From NCBI GenBank assembly GCA_001556125.1, contig LSIG01000117.1, forward strand, positions 1 through 10,308: DNA of 10,308 nucleotides. The letters are read 5' to 3'. The translations under genes and the position numbers were made by a program. The notes beneath the pieces were generated by a model. The model did no database searches and had not been told where the DNA came from. It saw only the letters and a list, made by a program, of their open reading frames with translations. Origin of the DNA: Rhizobiales bacterium CCH10-E5 (GTDB taxonomy: Bacteria; Pseudomonadota; Alphaproteobacteria; Rhizobiales; Beijerinckiaceae). Positions 1-5,936 of the stretch are shown piece by piece; position 1 is the stretch's first letter, and each line of letters starts with the position of its first letter.

Positions 1-786
1 TGCGACGCCTGGAACCGCCTCGTCGATCAGCCCAGCACCATCACATCCATCGGGATGCGCGAATGGGCCCGTATCGGTCAGAAATGAGGGCCGTTGGTAT
101 AAGCCGAGATCCGGGGCGGATCGGGCGAACCGGCTCCATTCGACCACCTGCCTGTCGGCGAAGGCGGGAACGCCGCCTCGAAGAGGAAGTCCCTCGACGA
201 GATCGAAGCGCTCGAGCGGCCAGCTTGCGAGTCCACGATCATCGGACTGCGGCGCAGCTGGCGCCGGCGGCAGGATCAGAGCTGGCACTGCGAATGCCCC
301 GCGTCGCCAGCGGATCCGCCGGGCGGTCTGCGCCTCCATGCTGCCGCCGAAGTCCTTTTCGCGGCGATGCAACTGCACGCCCGTTCTCGCGTCGAGCGCG
401 AGCTTTGCCTCGGCCGCGTCGAGGTCGTCTGCCGGCCAGAGCGCGACGAGCGCGATCAGGCTGATGCTCATGATCTCGAGCCCGCCGCAGACGGCCTCAC
501 CGACCTCGTCGCCACTCTCTCGCGCGAGCCAGACCCGGAACTCCTCAGAATGGAGGTTCTTGGCGTTCCGCGCAGCATTCTTGAGATCGAGCGGCTGGCG
601 CCTGAACGCCACCAGCTCGGCGACGCTCAGATCATCGCCCGCAGCGATCTCCATCGCCACCGTGATAGGATCGCGCAGGGTGGTCTCCGCCGTCTTGTCG
701 ATCGCTTTGCTGCTGCGCGGCGCAAGCGAGCGGCCGCCCTCATTCTTCCTGGTCATGTCGGGTACTTTCATCGGGGTTACAGCCAT
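1..786 (-). CDS. Unrecognised protein, C-terminus cut off by the window edge
   Basis: The minus strand is open without a stop from the start region to base 1, giving about 262 residues, so the C-terminus lies outside the window. I chose the ATG at 786-784 (reads MAVTPMKVPDM). In-frame ATGs at 771 and 756 are alternatives, and none has a strong ribosome binding site. The N-terminal ~40 residues are basic and polar. A helical-looking middle follows, including the hydrophobic run LEIMSISLIALVALW, which is short for a membrane segment. After it come a basic patch (ARRIRWRR), a Pro/Ala-rich linker and a more varied C-terminal part. I recognise no family. It lies 84 bp downstream of the exonuclease I gene on the same strand, with a terminator between, so it is probably transcribed separately. 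The plus-strand frames here read as Arg/Ser-rich shadows, and the minus reading looks more protein-like. Assignment as a real gene is fairly likely; the function is unknown. Confidence 0.6.
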   Translation of the reverse strand, partial: MAVTPMKVPDMTRKNEGGRSLAPRSSKAIDKTAETTLRDPITVAMEIAAGDDLSVAELVAFRRQPLDLKNAARNAKNLHSEEFRVWLARESGDEVGEAVCGGLEIMSISLIALVALWPADDLDAAEAKLALDARTGVQLHRREKDFGGSMEAQTARRIRWRRGAFAVPALILPPAPAAPQSDDRGLASWPLERFDLVEGLPLRGGVPAFADRQVVEWSRFARSAPDLGLYQRPSFLTDTGPFAHPDGCDGAGLIDEAVPGVA

Positions 787-820
787 CCCGGCTGCGCTTT
801 CCCTCTCGATCCCAACATGG

Positions 821-843
821 AAAAGGCGCCCGGTGGGCGCCTT
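821..843 (-). terminator. Intrinsic terminator after the exonuclease I gene
   Basis: A perfect 9-bp stem (AAGGCGCCC at 823-831 with GGGCGCCTT at 835-843) encloses a 3-nt loop. On the minus strand the stem runs into TTTT (824-821). It begins 27 nt past the stop codon of the exonuclease I gene, which is where a Rho-independent terminator for that unit would be expected. The U-tract is short, so efficiency is uncertain. Confidence 0.75.
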
Positions 844-869
844 CGTCGTCAGGGCAGATGGTTTTGGGT

Positions 870-2276
870 TCAGGCCGCCAGCTGGAAGTACTGGCTGCGC
901 TGACGGAGCCACCGTTCGATCTCGTCCAGATGAGCATGTTTGCTGACCTCATCCTCAGCGAGACCCGCACGCAGCTCGGCAACCTGCCGCAAAGCCCCTT
1001 GCAGAGTCAGCCACGGCACCTCGGCGTCGGTGGTCAGTCGCTCGCGTAGCCAAGCCTGGCCCTTTTGCCAAGCGACCGGGGACATCGACTGCGGAGCCTC
1101 CAGCAGCATCAGTCGGTTCGCAAAAGCTTTCAGCCGCTCATCCGTGAACTGCGCGGCAATAGCCGGGCGATCCTCCCATGGCGAAGCGTTCCAGCGGGCG
1201 CTCAGCCGCGCGTCCTCGTTCGAGAGGAAGCCGCCGCCGTAGAGGCTGGCTTCCGGGTAGGGCGAAGGCTCGCGATCGGCGAAGCGATTTGCCATGGCGA
1301 CTGCGACACTGGATCGGAAGCCGGCATGATCGCGAATGCGGGCGGCGCGCTCGTGGTAGAGTGCCTCATCGCGCTGCTCGGGTGGCAGGGCATTGCAGCC
1401 CTGCGCATAGGCCAGCAGGATCGGCTGGGCATTGGTCCGCACCAGCCTGATCGGGCGCGGGCCCGGGCCCGACATAAGCTTTGTGACCTCGTCCGCGCTG
1501 CCGTCGAGATAGCTGGCCGGGTCGATGGTGAGATCGACAGTCGCCCAGGAGGTTGCGACAGTCGGGTTCGCCACGACGCCAACCACGGGGGTCAGCTTCG
1601 CGGCGCCGCCGAGGAGCAGAACCTCGCCGCCGGCAAGTAGCCGGTTCGGGATGGCCTTGTCGGCGAGGCTCAGCATCATCGCGACCGTTGCAGGTGCGAT
1701 CTGGCGCAGGTGCCGGAACAGGGCCATTGTCGCTCGGGTATCGCCGAGCGCATCATGTGCTTCGTGCTCGGCGAGCGCGATGCCGTTCGCCCTGCAGATG
1801 TCGCCGAGCTTGAAGCTCGGCTTGCCAGTTGGGCCGACCGGCACGGTGATGGCAGAGGGTTCCAGCATCGCGACGGCCCGGGTCATCGTCAGGAGGTCAG
1901 CCCGGCGATGACCGCCAAGCTGGGTCGCATAGGGCGGGAGGAGATGGGTGAAGAACGCGTGCCGGAGCATTTCCTCATCGAACCGGATGGTGTTGTAACC
2001 GATCACGGTCGACGGCGCCCAGGCAGACAGCGCCTTTGCGATGGCGGTGAGCATTTCCGTGCTCGACATCGGTGCCTGCTCGAGCTGGGCGGGACCGATA
2101 CCGGTGGTCAGCAGCGCTCCCGGCGCGGGCACGATATGGGCCGGCAGGCGGCAGCGGAGCGAGAGCTCGCCCAAAGGCTGGAGGTTCTCATCGGTATGGA
2201 TCAGGGCTGCCTGCAGCGGCACGTTCCATTGCGGTTCGAGACCGCTCGTCTCGAGGTCGTAGATCACGAAGGACAT
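870..2276 (-). CDS. sbcB: Exodeoxyribonuclease I (SbcB/ExoI-like)
   Basis: This 468-residue protein is close to the 475 residues of E. coli ExoI, a processive 3'-5' exonuclease on single-stranded DNA that acts in recombination and mismatch repair. All DEDDh catalytic residues are visible: D7 and E9 in YDLETSG, D100 in GYNTIRFDEE, and H174 and D179 in EAHDALGDT. The spacings almost match E. coli D15, E17, D108, H181 and D186. TTGI near residue 57 and LYGGGFLSNED in the C-terminal half also resemble ExoI (ITGI, LYNGFFSDAD), so both the nuclease and C-terminal domains appear present. The ATG is preceded by GAGGA about 10 nt upstream. That site overlaps the stop of the preceding gene, which ends 13 nt away, so the two are probably co-transcribed. 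A terminator follows. No other recombination genes are near. A chromosomal second copy cannot be judged from this window. Confidence 0.9.
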   Translation of the reverse strand: MSFVIYDLETSGLEPQWNVPLQAALIHTDENLQPLGELSLRCRLPAHIVPAPGALLTTGIGPAQLEQAPMSSTEMLTAIAKALSAWAPSTVIGYNTIRFDEEMLRHAFFTHLLPPYATQLGGHRRADLLTMTRAVAMLEPSAITVPVGPTGKPSFKLGDICRANGIALAEHEAHDALGDTRATMALFRHLRQIAPATVAMMLSLADKAIPNRLLAGGEVLLLGGAAKLTPVVGVVANPTVATSWATVDLTIDPASYLDGSADEVTKLMSGPGPRPIRLVRTNAQPILLAYAQGCNALPPEQRDEALYHERAARIRDHAGFRSSVAVAMANRFADREPSPYPEASLYGGGFLSNEDARLSARWNASPWEDRPAIAAQFTDERLKAFANRLMLLEAPQSMSPVAWQKGQAWLRERLTTDAEVPWLTLQGALRQVAELRAGLAEDEVSKHAHLDEIERWLRQRSQYFQLAA

Positions 2277-2289
2277 CGGCTTTAGGTCC

Positions 2290-2754
2290 TCAGTGCCGAC
2301 TAGGCGAGCCGGGCGGCATCTGCGCCTTGTTCAGGGTAATGCCCAGTTCACGCGCATCCTGCTGCATCGCAGCCTCGACCATCGCCGGGGTCCGTGTCCG
2401 GCGGATCTCCTCCTCGTCGAAAGCCATGGCCTCGGCGACCATGATCTTGCGCTCGAAGTGCCCGGTCTCTCGCGCAGGAGCCTCCGCGAGCAGGAAGGCG
2501 TAAAAGCGCGCGTGGGCGCGAGCACCCTCCGCCATCTGCAGGGCCGTCAGACCGCCGTGCTCAGGAAAGGACCGCTCCGTCTGCTGTTCGAGCAGCAGCG
2601 CGTGCGCCAGGGCCTCCTGCCACAGCCAGAAGAACCGCTCCGGCTGATCGGTCGTCATCTGGTAGCTGCGCTGATAGCGCGACAGATGCTCAGCTGTCGG
2701 CCGCGCCTCGTCCCGGGCGGTGTCGCCGCCCTCCGTATTGCTATTCATCCTCAT
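2290..2754 (-). CDS. Unrecognised small helical protein, upstream partner of sbcB
   Basis: This is a 154-residue (or 152-residue) acidic protein rich in Ala, Glu, Arg and Met, with no signal peptide or membrane segment, so probably cytoplasmic and mainly helical. Features include a polar N-terminus, a Trp-containing segment (RFFWLWQEALAHALLLEQQ), an Ala-rich middle (HARFYAFLLAEAPA) and an acidic stretch (FDEEEIRRT) near residue 115. I recognise no family. Its stop lies 13 nt before the exonuclease I start, with that gene's ribosome binding site overlapping the stop, which indicates one transcript and possibly a related role. The start may be the ATG at 2754 or the one two codons later at 2748. 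Neither has a normally spaced ribosome binding site; instead a perfect inverted repeat ends 2 nt before the first ATG. Confidence 0.7.
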   Translation of the reverse strand: MRMNSNTEGGDTARDEARPTAEHLSRYQRSYQMTTDQPERFFWLWQEALAHALLLEQQTERSFPEHGGLTALQMAEGARAHARFYAFLLAEAPARETGHFERKIMVAEAMAFDEEEIRRTRTPAMVEAAMQQDARELGITLNKAQMPPGSPSRH

Positions 2755-2756
2755 AC

Positions 2757-2784
2757 CCGTTCCGGTTCGTCTCTCCCGGAACGG
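2757..2784 (-). repeat. Inverted repeat at the start of the sbcB unit
   Basis: Perfect 9-bp arms, CCGTTCCGG (2757-2765) and CCGGAACGG (2776-2784), are separated by 10 nt. On the minus strand the repeat ends 2 nt before the first ATG of the upstream gene. The purine-rich GGGAGAG, the only ribosome-binding-like sequence nearby, spans the edge of the loop. It could be an operator for a dimeric regulator or an RNA hairpin affecting translation. The sequence alone does not decide which. Confidence 0.5.
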
Positions 2785-2988
2785 CTCGTCGGCTCAGGTT
2801 CGCAGGGGTTCCCAGGACTGGGTTCCGAAGCTTGCCCGCTTTCTGGCTGGGCATGGTCGCCTGGTCGTCGACCAATGCGAAATTATGGCCCATTGCCGAC
2901 GCCTGGAACGTCTGCTTCCGCGCACGCCCTATACACTGGCAGGCTGGCAGATAAGCGGCGTTGGTGCACCGCGTCCGCAGCGGGTCGG

Positions 2989-3016
2989 TTGCAGACTTCC
3001 TGCCTTCGGACATAAT
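2989..3016 (+). promoter_or_regulatory. Candidate sigma-70-type promoter, possibly giving a leaderless mRNA
   Basis: TTGCAG (2989-2994) and CATAAT (3011-3016) resemble -35 and -10 boxes with a 16-bp spacer. Transcription would then begin about 7 nt after the -10 box, at or next to the ATG at 3023. No ribosome binding site precedes that ATG, which fits a leaderless transcript. Promoter calls by eye are weak, particularly with a 16-bp spacer. Confidence 0.35.
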
Positions 3017-3022
3017 TGGCAG

Positions 3023-3478
3023 ATGATCGACAGAGAAGCTCGATTTCGTGCGGCCAATCTGGTCGAGCAATTTTGGAATGGGTCCATCACGAACGATGAC
3101 CTAGAGCGCTCTTGGCCAGATAGCCGCGACGAGGGTATCCGCGCCGTCGAGGACCTTGTCTGGACGCTCTATTCCGATCTCAAAGCACACACCATCGGAG
3201 AGGCTGAAACCTCCAATCCTCGGCTTATGGTGATCATCCCGAACTGCATCTCGTTTTTGCAGACTAGCGAGGAGTATAAGTGGCCTCACTCAGGGACCAT
3301 CCAAGGCGCGAAACGGTATCCGACTTGGGCCGTGATCTTATCGTTCGGCGTTCTCGCTCTTTGGAACCGTAGGGCCGAGGCAAGAGAGCAACGCTACTGG
3401 GTAGAGATGCGGGCTCACGGCGACGTCGACGCTTGGCCGTTGTCATCCAAGCTGGAAGCTGATCCGACTGTCGGTTAA
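3023..3478 (+). CDS. Unrecognised 151-residue soluble protein
   Basis: The frame is open further upstream, but protein-like sequence begins at the ATG at 3023 (MIDREARFRAANLVEQFWNG). The upstream in-frame part reads as random Arg/Pro-rich translation over an intergenic region. The predicted protein has an acidic N-terminal half with a pattern of short helices (ITNDDLERSW, RAVEDLVWTLYSDLKAH). A hydrophobic stretch near residues 110-120 (TWAVILSFGVLALWNRR) could be a buried helix or a single membrane segment. I do not recognise a family. Base composition is near 53% GC, well below the mer genes, so the gene probably has a different origin. It converges with the next gene, with 60 bp between their ends and no clear terminator. 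Confidence 0.6.
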   Translation: MIDREARFRAANLVEQFWNGSITNDDLERSWPDSRDEGIRAVEDLVWTLYSDLKAHTIGEAETSNPRLMVIIPNCISFLQTSEEYKWPHSGTIQGAKRYPTWAVILSFGVLALWNRRAEAREQRYWVEMRAHGDVDAWPLSSKLEADPTVG

Positions 3479-3538
3479 GGGTCGGAAGCGGAACTTTGTG
3501 GTCTTCAGCACTGGTTCGTTCGGCTCGTCCAATATGCG

Positions 3539-4240
3539 CTATTTGCGCAAAAAATGACCTATATCCAGACATAACTCCGTGTTGCGGTTGCAGCCGGAGG
3601 CACCACTCAGATTGCCCTTGATGACCTTGAGCCATGGCAGCCTTGTTTCGAGCCCTCTTGTAACGGCTTCGCCGTAAAGCCCGTTTTTGCTGAACGGAGA
3701 CCAACTGGTCGGCACGATTTCAACTGTTGCGCGATTGAAGCGGTAGCCTGGCCCTATCACAGTTTCAAATGAGCCGTCGAACGGGTCAACCACTTGGGCC
3801 GAACGTGGATCGTTCAGGTTCAGAAAGTAGACGAGGGTTGGGATCAGCGGCGGCTTGAGCTCCGCGTTCCCCGTCAAAGATCCTTTACGTCTGCTTAGCT
3901 CCTGATAAGCGGACCAGCCCCATCCAGCGCCAGTGATCGCGGTAACAGGAAGTGCGGCAATCGCATCGTATGACTGGGCCCGTTCTCCGTGTACCAGCGC
4001 CGCGATGATATGATTGCCACCGCCTAGGTCGACGAAGATTGCTTGTCCCAGTAGCTTCGATGAAGCTCCACGTACAACCCCCGACTGCTCGAAGAACGAC
4101 GACTCCAACACGCTGGCGCCTGAGCTTATTCCCTGCGGCGTCTCAACTTCGATCGTCAGCTTCCAGCGCAGCGTATGTGTCGTATCGGTTAGGGCCCAAG
4201 TTGCCCAAATCACCAGCGCGATGCCCGCTAGCCATTTCAT
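3539..4240 (-). CDS. Unrecognised membrane-anchored or secreted protein
   Basis: I chose the ATG at 4240 (MKWLAGIALVIWATWALTD), giving 233 residues, because AGAGGA sits about 8 nt upstream. An ATG 8 codons earlier at 4264 has a poorer site. Residues 3-17 form a hydrophobic segment after a Lys, which suggests a signal peptide or N-terminal anchor and an outward-facing remainder. The following region is beta-rich (RWKLTIEVETPQG, GQAIFVDLGGG, TATAT-like alternations of hydrophobic residues). Two Cys near the C-terminus (GCNRNTELC) could form a disulfide. No catalytic motif is recognisable. Like the convergent neighbour at 3023-3478 it has a lower GC content than the mer genes, and the two may have arrived together. 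It is confidently a gene of unknown function. Confidence 0.7.
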   Translation of the reverse strand: MKWLAGIALVIWATWALTDTTHTLRWKLTIEVETPQGISSGASVLESSFFEQSGVVRGASSKLLGQAIFVDLGGGNHIIAALVHGERAQSYDAIAALPVTAITGAGWGWSAYQELSRRKGSLTGNAELKPPLIPTLVYFLNLNDPRSAQVVDPFDGSFETVIGPGYRFNRATVEIVPTSWSPFSKNGLYGEAVTRGLETRLPWLKVIKGNLSGASGCNRNTELCLDIGHFLRK

Positions 4241-4264
4241 GGGCAAATCCTCTGCATGCCTCAT

Positions 4265-4451
4265 TGTCCCATGGGAGGGGTAAATGACGCATTGAGGTAA
4301 TGCCGGAGTTGAGCGGCACTTCCGCTAAGGGCCGTTTGCAGAAGTTGGCCCCGCTATCCCGGCTGGGCCGGTTCGTGCCCATGAACGGACCTTCGCATAC
4401 CAAGTGCTGAATGCAGGTGTCCCCTCTGGAAGTGCGTGAGAGCCACTAGCG
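4265..4451. other. Intergenic stretch upstream of the membrane-anchored gene and downstream of merR
   Basis: This 187-bp stretch lies after the end of merR and before the start of the minus-strand gene at 3539-4240, so it should contain that gene's promoter. I found no convincing gene, RNA, repeat or terminator. Neither strand carries an open frame with protein-like composition here. Confidence 0.4.
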
Positions 4452-4889
4452 TTAGGACACCATGCTCGGCTCAGGTGAGAGAATGTCGAGCACTGGGCAC
4501 TCGGGTGCGGTGCCGCCTTCGCAGCGGTCGATGGTCTGCCCAAGCAGTCGTTCGAGTTTGCTGAGGTCGGCGATCTTTGCCCGGATGTCGTCCAGGTGCT
4601 TCGTGGCAATCTCGCGAACCTCGCCGCACGGCGCGCGCTCCGGGCCGCCCAACGCCAGAAGCGCCTTGATCTCGTCCAGCGTGAATCCGAGCTCGCGGCC
4701 GCGCCGGATGAAGGCCAGCACGCGCAGATGGTGCCGGTCGTAGACCCTGCGGCCGCCCTCGGTGCGGGGTGGCGCGGGCAGCATCCCGATCTTCTCGTAG
4801 TAGCGGATGGTCTCGATGTTCACCCCGGTGAGCCGTGACAGCTCGCCGATGGGGAACGTCCCGCCTCGCGAATGCGTGATCGTGTCCAT
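4452..4889 (-). CDS. merR: Mercury-responsive transcriptional regulator MerR
   Basis: This is a 145-residue MerR-family regulator, the usual size. The N-terminal winged-helix domain (about residues 11-80) carries the family signature IGELSRLTGVNIETIRYYEK and GGRRVY. A long dimerisation helix (about 90-121) and a C-terminal metal-binding loop follow. Candidate Hg(II) ligands are C88, C123 and C131, corresponding to Cys82, Cys117 and Cys126 of Tn501 MerR. The Cys at the first position argues for a divalent-metal sensor; the copper sensor CueR has Ser there. The last two Cys are separated by 7 residues, against 8 in Tn501 MerR. The ATG at 4889 has AAGGG about 10 nt upstream. The longer frame running back over the operator is not used. 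The gene is divergent from merT and shares the operator region, which implies control of the mer operon and of itself. A zinc or cadmium sensor is the alternative, but the merTPFAB context makes mercury by far the most likely. Confidence 0.93.
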   Translation of the reverse strand: MDTITHSRGGTFPIGELSRLTGVNIETIRYYEKIGMLPAPPRTEGGRRVYDRHHLRVLAFIRRGRELGFTLDEIKALLALGGPERAPCGEVREIATKHLDDIRAKIADLSKLERLLGQTIDRCEGGTAPECPVLDILSPEPSMVS

Positions 4890-4900
4890 CGAAAATGCCC

Positions 4901-4931
4901 TTGCTCCTGTAGCTACTACAGGAAGCATGGT
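4901..4931 (+). promoter_or_regulatory. merT promoter and MerR operator (19-bp spacer)
   Basis: A -35 box TTGCTC (4901-4906) and a -10 box CATGGT (4926-4931) are separated by 19 bp, the overlong spacer typical of promoters activated by MerR-family proteins through DNA distortion. The spacer region holds a perfect dyad TCCTGTAG-CTA-CTACAGGA (4905-4923). The layout aligns without gaps to the Tn501 mer promoter (TTGACT, 19 bp, TAAGGT). The merT start codon is about 30 bp downstream of the -10 box, and merR starts 11 bp to the left on the opposite strand. Confidence 0.9.
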
Positions 4932-4960
4932 CGCTCCATCGACGTAAAGGAGATTGTTCG

Positions 4961-5377
4961 ATGGGTGAATTGACCCGTGCTGAGCCAAGCGAGCTGGCAA
5001 GCTCGCAGGAGGGCGCGACCTCCGCACGAGCCAGCCAAGGCCTGCTGGCGGCCGGAGGCATTCTTGCCGCGCTCGGAGCCTCATCCTGCTGCATCCTGCC
5101 CCTCGTGCTCTTCGGCGTTGGAGCGAGCGGGGCATGGATCGGCAACCTGACCGCAATGGCGCCCTACCAGCCGGTCTTCGTGGCCGTGGCGGTGGCCTTC
5201 CTGACCTTTGGCTTTTGGCGGGTCTATCGCCAACCCAAGGCCGCCTGTGCGCCCGGAGCCTCCTGCGCGCAGCCAGGATCGAGCCGCATCGCCAAGATCG
5301 GCCTCTGGGCGGCCGCCGCGCTCGTCCTGGCGGCCGTCACCTTCCCCTATACCGCCCCGCTGCTGATTGCCCTCTGA
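4961..5377 (+). CDS. merT: Mercuric ion transporter MerT
   Basis: This inner-membrane protein takes Hg(II) from MerP and passes it to the cytoplasm. Its 138 residues contain three hydrophobic segments: about 28-52, 70-88 and 110-136. The first carries the conserved vicinal pair C43-C44 (SSCCILPLVL) and continues into GASGAWIGNLT, a strong MerT signature. The second pair, C96 and C102, lies in the cytoplasmic loop (YRQPKAACAPGASC), as in the family. The polar N-terminal extension of about 22 residues makes it longer than the common 116-residue form. Only one ATG is available, and it is well supported by AAAGGAG 9 nt upstream. It is the first gene of the operon, directly after the MerR-type promoter, and merP follows after 11 bp. 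Confidence 0.95.
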   Translation: MGELTRAEPSELASSQEGATSARASQGLLAAGGILAALGASSCCILPLVLFGVGASGAWIGNLTAMAPYQPVFVAVAVAFLTFGFWRVYRQPKAACAPGASCAQPGSSRIAKIGLWAAAALVLAAVTFPYTAPLLIAL

Positions 5378-5388
5378 GGAGACCTGAG

Positions 5389-5694
5389 ATGAAGACCCTG
5401 TTTCGTATTGCCCTGACCGCCTCGGCCCTGATGCTCGCGGGTGGGGCCATGGCCGCACCGCGCACCGTCACGCTCAACGTCGAGAACGTGAGCTGCGCCA
5501 CCTGCGCCCCGATCGTGAAAAGGGTGCTCTCCCGCATGCCGGGCGTCAGCCAGGTCACGGTGGTCGAGGACAGCGGCATGGCGACGGCGACCGTCACCTT
5601 TGACGATGGGAAGGTCACGCCCGAGGCGCTGACCCAGGCGACGACCAACGCTGGCTATCCGTCGACCGTGAAGGACGGGAAGAGTTCCTCTTGA
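5389..5694 (+). CDS. merP: Periplasmic mercury-binding protein MerP
   Basis: This is a 101-residue precursor. An N-terminal signal peptide (MKTLFRIALTASALMLAGGAMA) ends in an AMA signal peptidase I site, leaving a mature protein of about 79 residues with the heavy-metal-associated ferredoxin-like fold. The metal motif is NVSCATC, with C36 and C39 as the two thiolates. Many MerP proteins have GMTCxxC here, so Gly-Met is replaced by Asn-Val. It scavenges Hg(II) in the periplasm and delivers it to MerT. The ATG is preceded by GAGGAGA, 11 bp after the merT stop. Its last four bases overlap the start of merF. Confidence 0.93.
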   Translation: MKTLFRIALTASALMLAGGAMAAPRTVTLNVENVSCATCAPIVKRVLSRMPGVSQVTVVEDSGMATATVTFDDGKVTPEALTQATTNAGYPSTVKDGKSSS

Positions 5695-5936
5695 ATCACC
5701 GCGCCCTCACCAAAGCGGGCCTCGTCGGCGGAATTGTCGCCGCGCTCTGCTGCACGACACCCTTCCTCGCCATCGCGCTGGGAGCCCTCGGGCTCTCAGT
5801 GTGGGCCGCCAAGGCCGACTATGTCCTGATCCCGCTCTTCCTTGCCTCGCTGGGGCTGCTGGGGATCGGGCTTTACCGCCGCAAGAGGTCTTCCTCCCCG
5901 ACCGCCGGCTGCTGCGAGCCGGACGGGAACACATGA
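5691..5936 (+). CDS. merF: Mercuric ion transporter MerF
   Basis: This 81-residue inner-membrane protein, the same length as classical MerF, has two membrane helices (about 10-35 and 45-62). Vicinal Cys pairs occur at C20-C21 (ALCCTTPFL) in the first helix and C74-C75 (GCCEP) at the C-terminus, and a YRRKR positive patch follows helix 2. It provides a second Hg(II) uptake route beside MerT. The only plausible start is a TTG at 5691, overlapping the merP stop as TTGA, with GGAAGAG just upstream. Translation is therefore probably coupled to merP. Its own stop overlaps the merA start as ATGA. Confidence 0.88.
   Translation: MNHRALTKAGLVGGIVAALCCTTPFLAIALGALGLSVWAAKADYVLIPLFLASLGLLGIGLYRRKRSSSPTAGCCEPDGNT

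Noticed and set aside
338..946. Overlapping plus-strand open frames at the left end
   Set aside because: They read as Ser/Arg-rich shadows of the minus-strand gene and of the exonuclease I C-terminus, cross the terminator, and lack ribosome binding sites.
2862..2874. Palindrome TGGTCG-T-CGACCA in the region upstream of the sbcB unit
   Set aside because: It is short, contains common GC-rich motifs, and is not placed at a recognisable promoter.
3..2909. 13-bp direct repeat CGACGCCTGGAAC at 3-15 and 2897-2909
   Set aside because: About one exact 13-bp repeat is expected by chance in 10 kb, and it does not extend further at either place.
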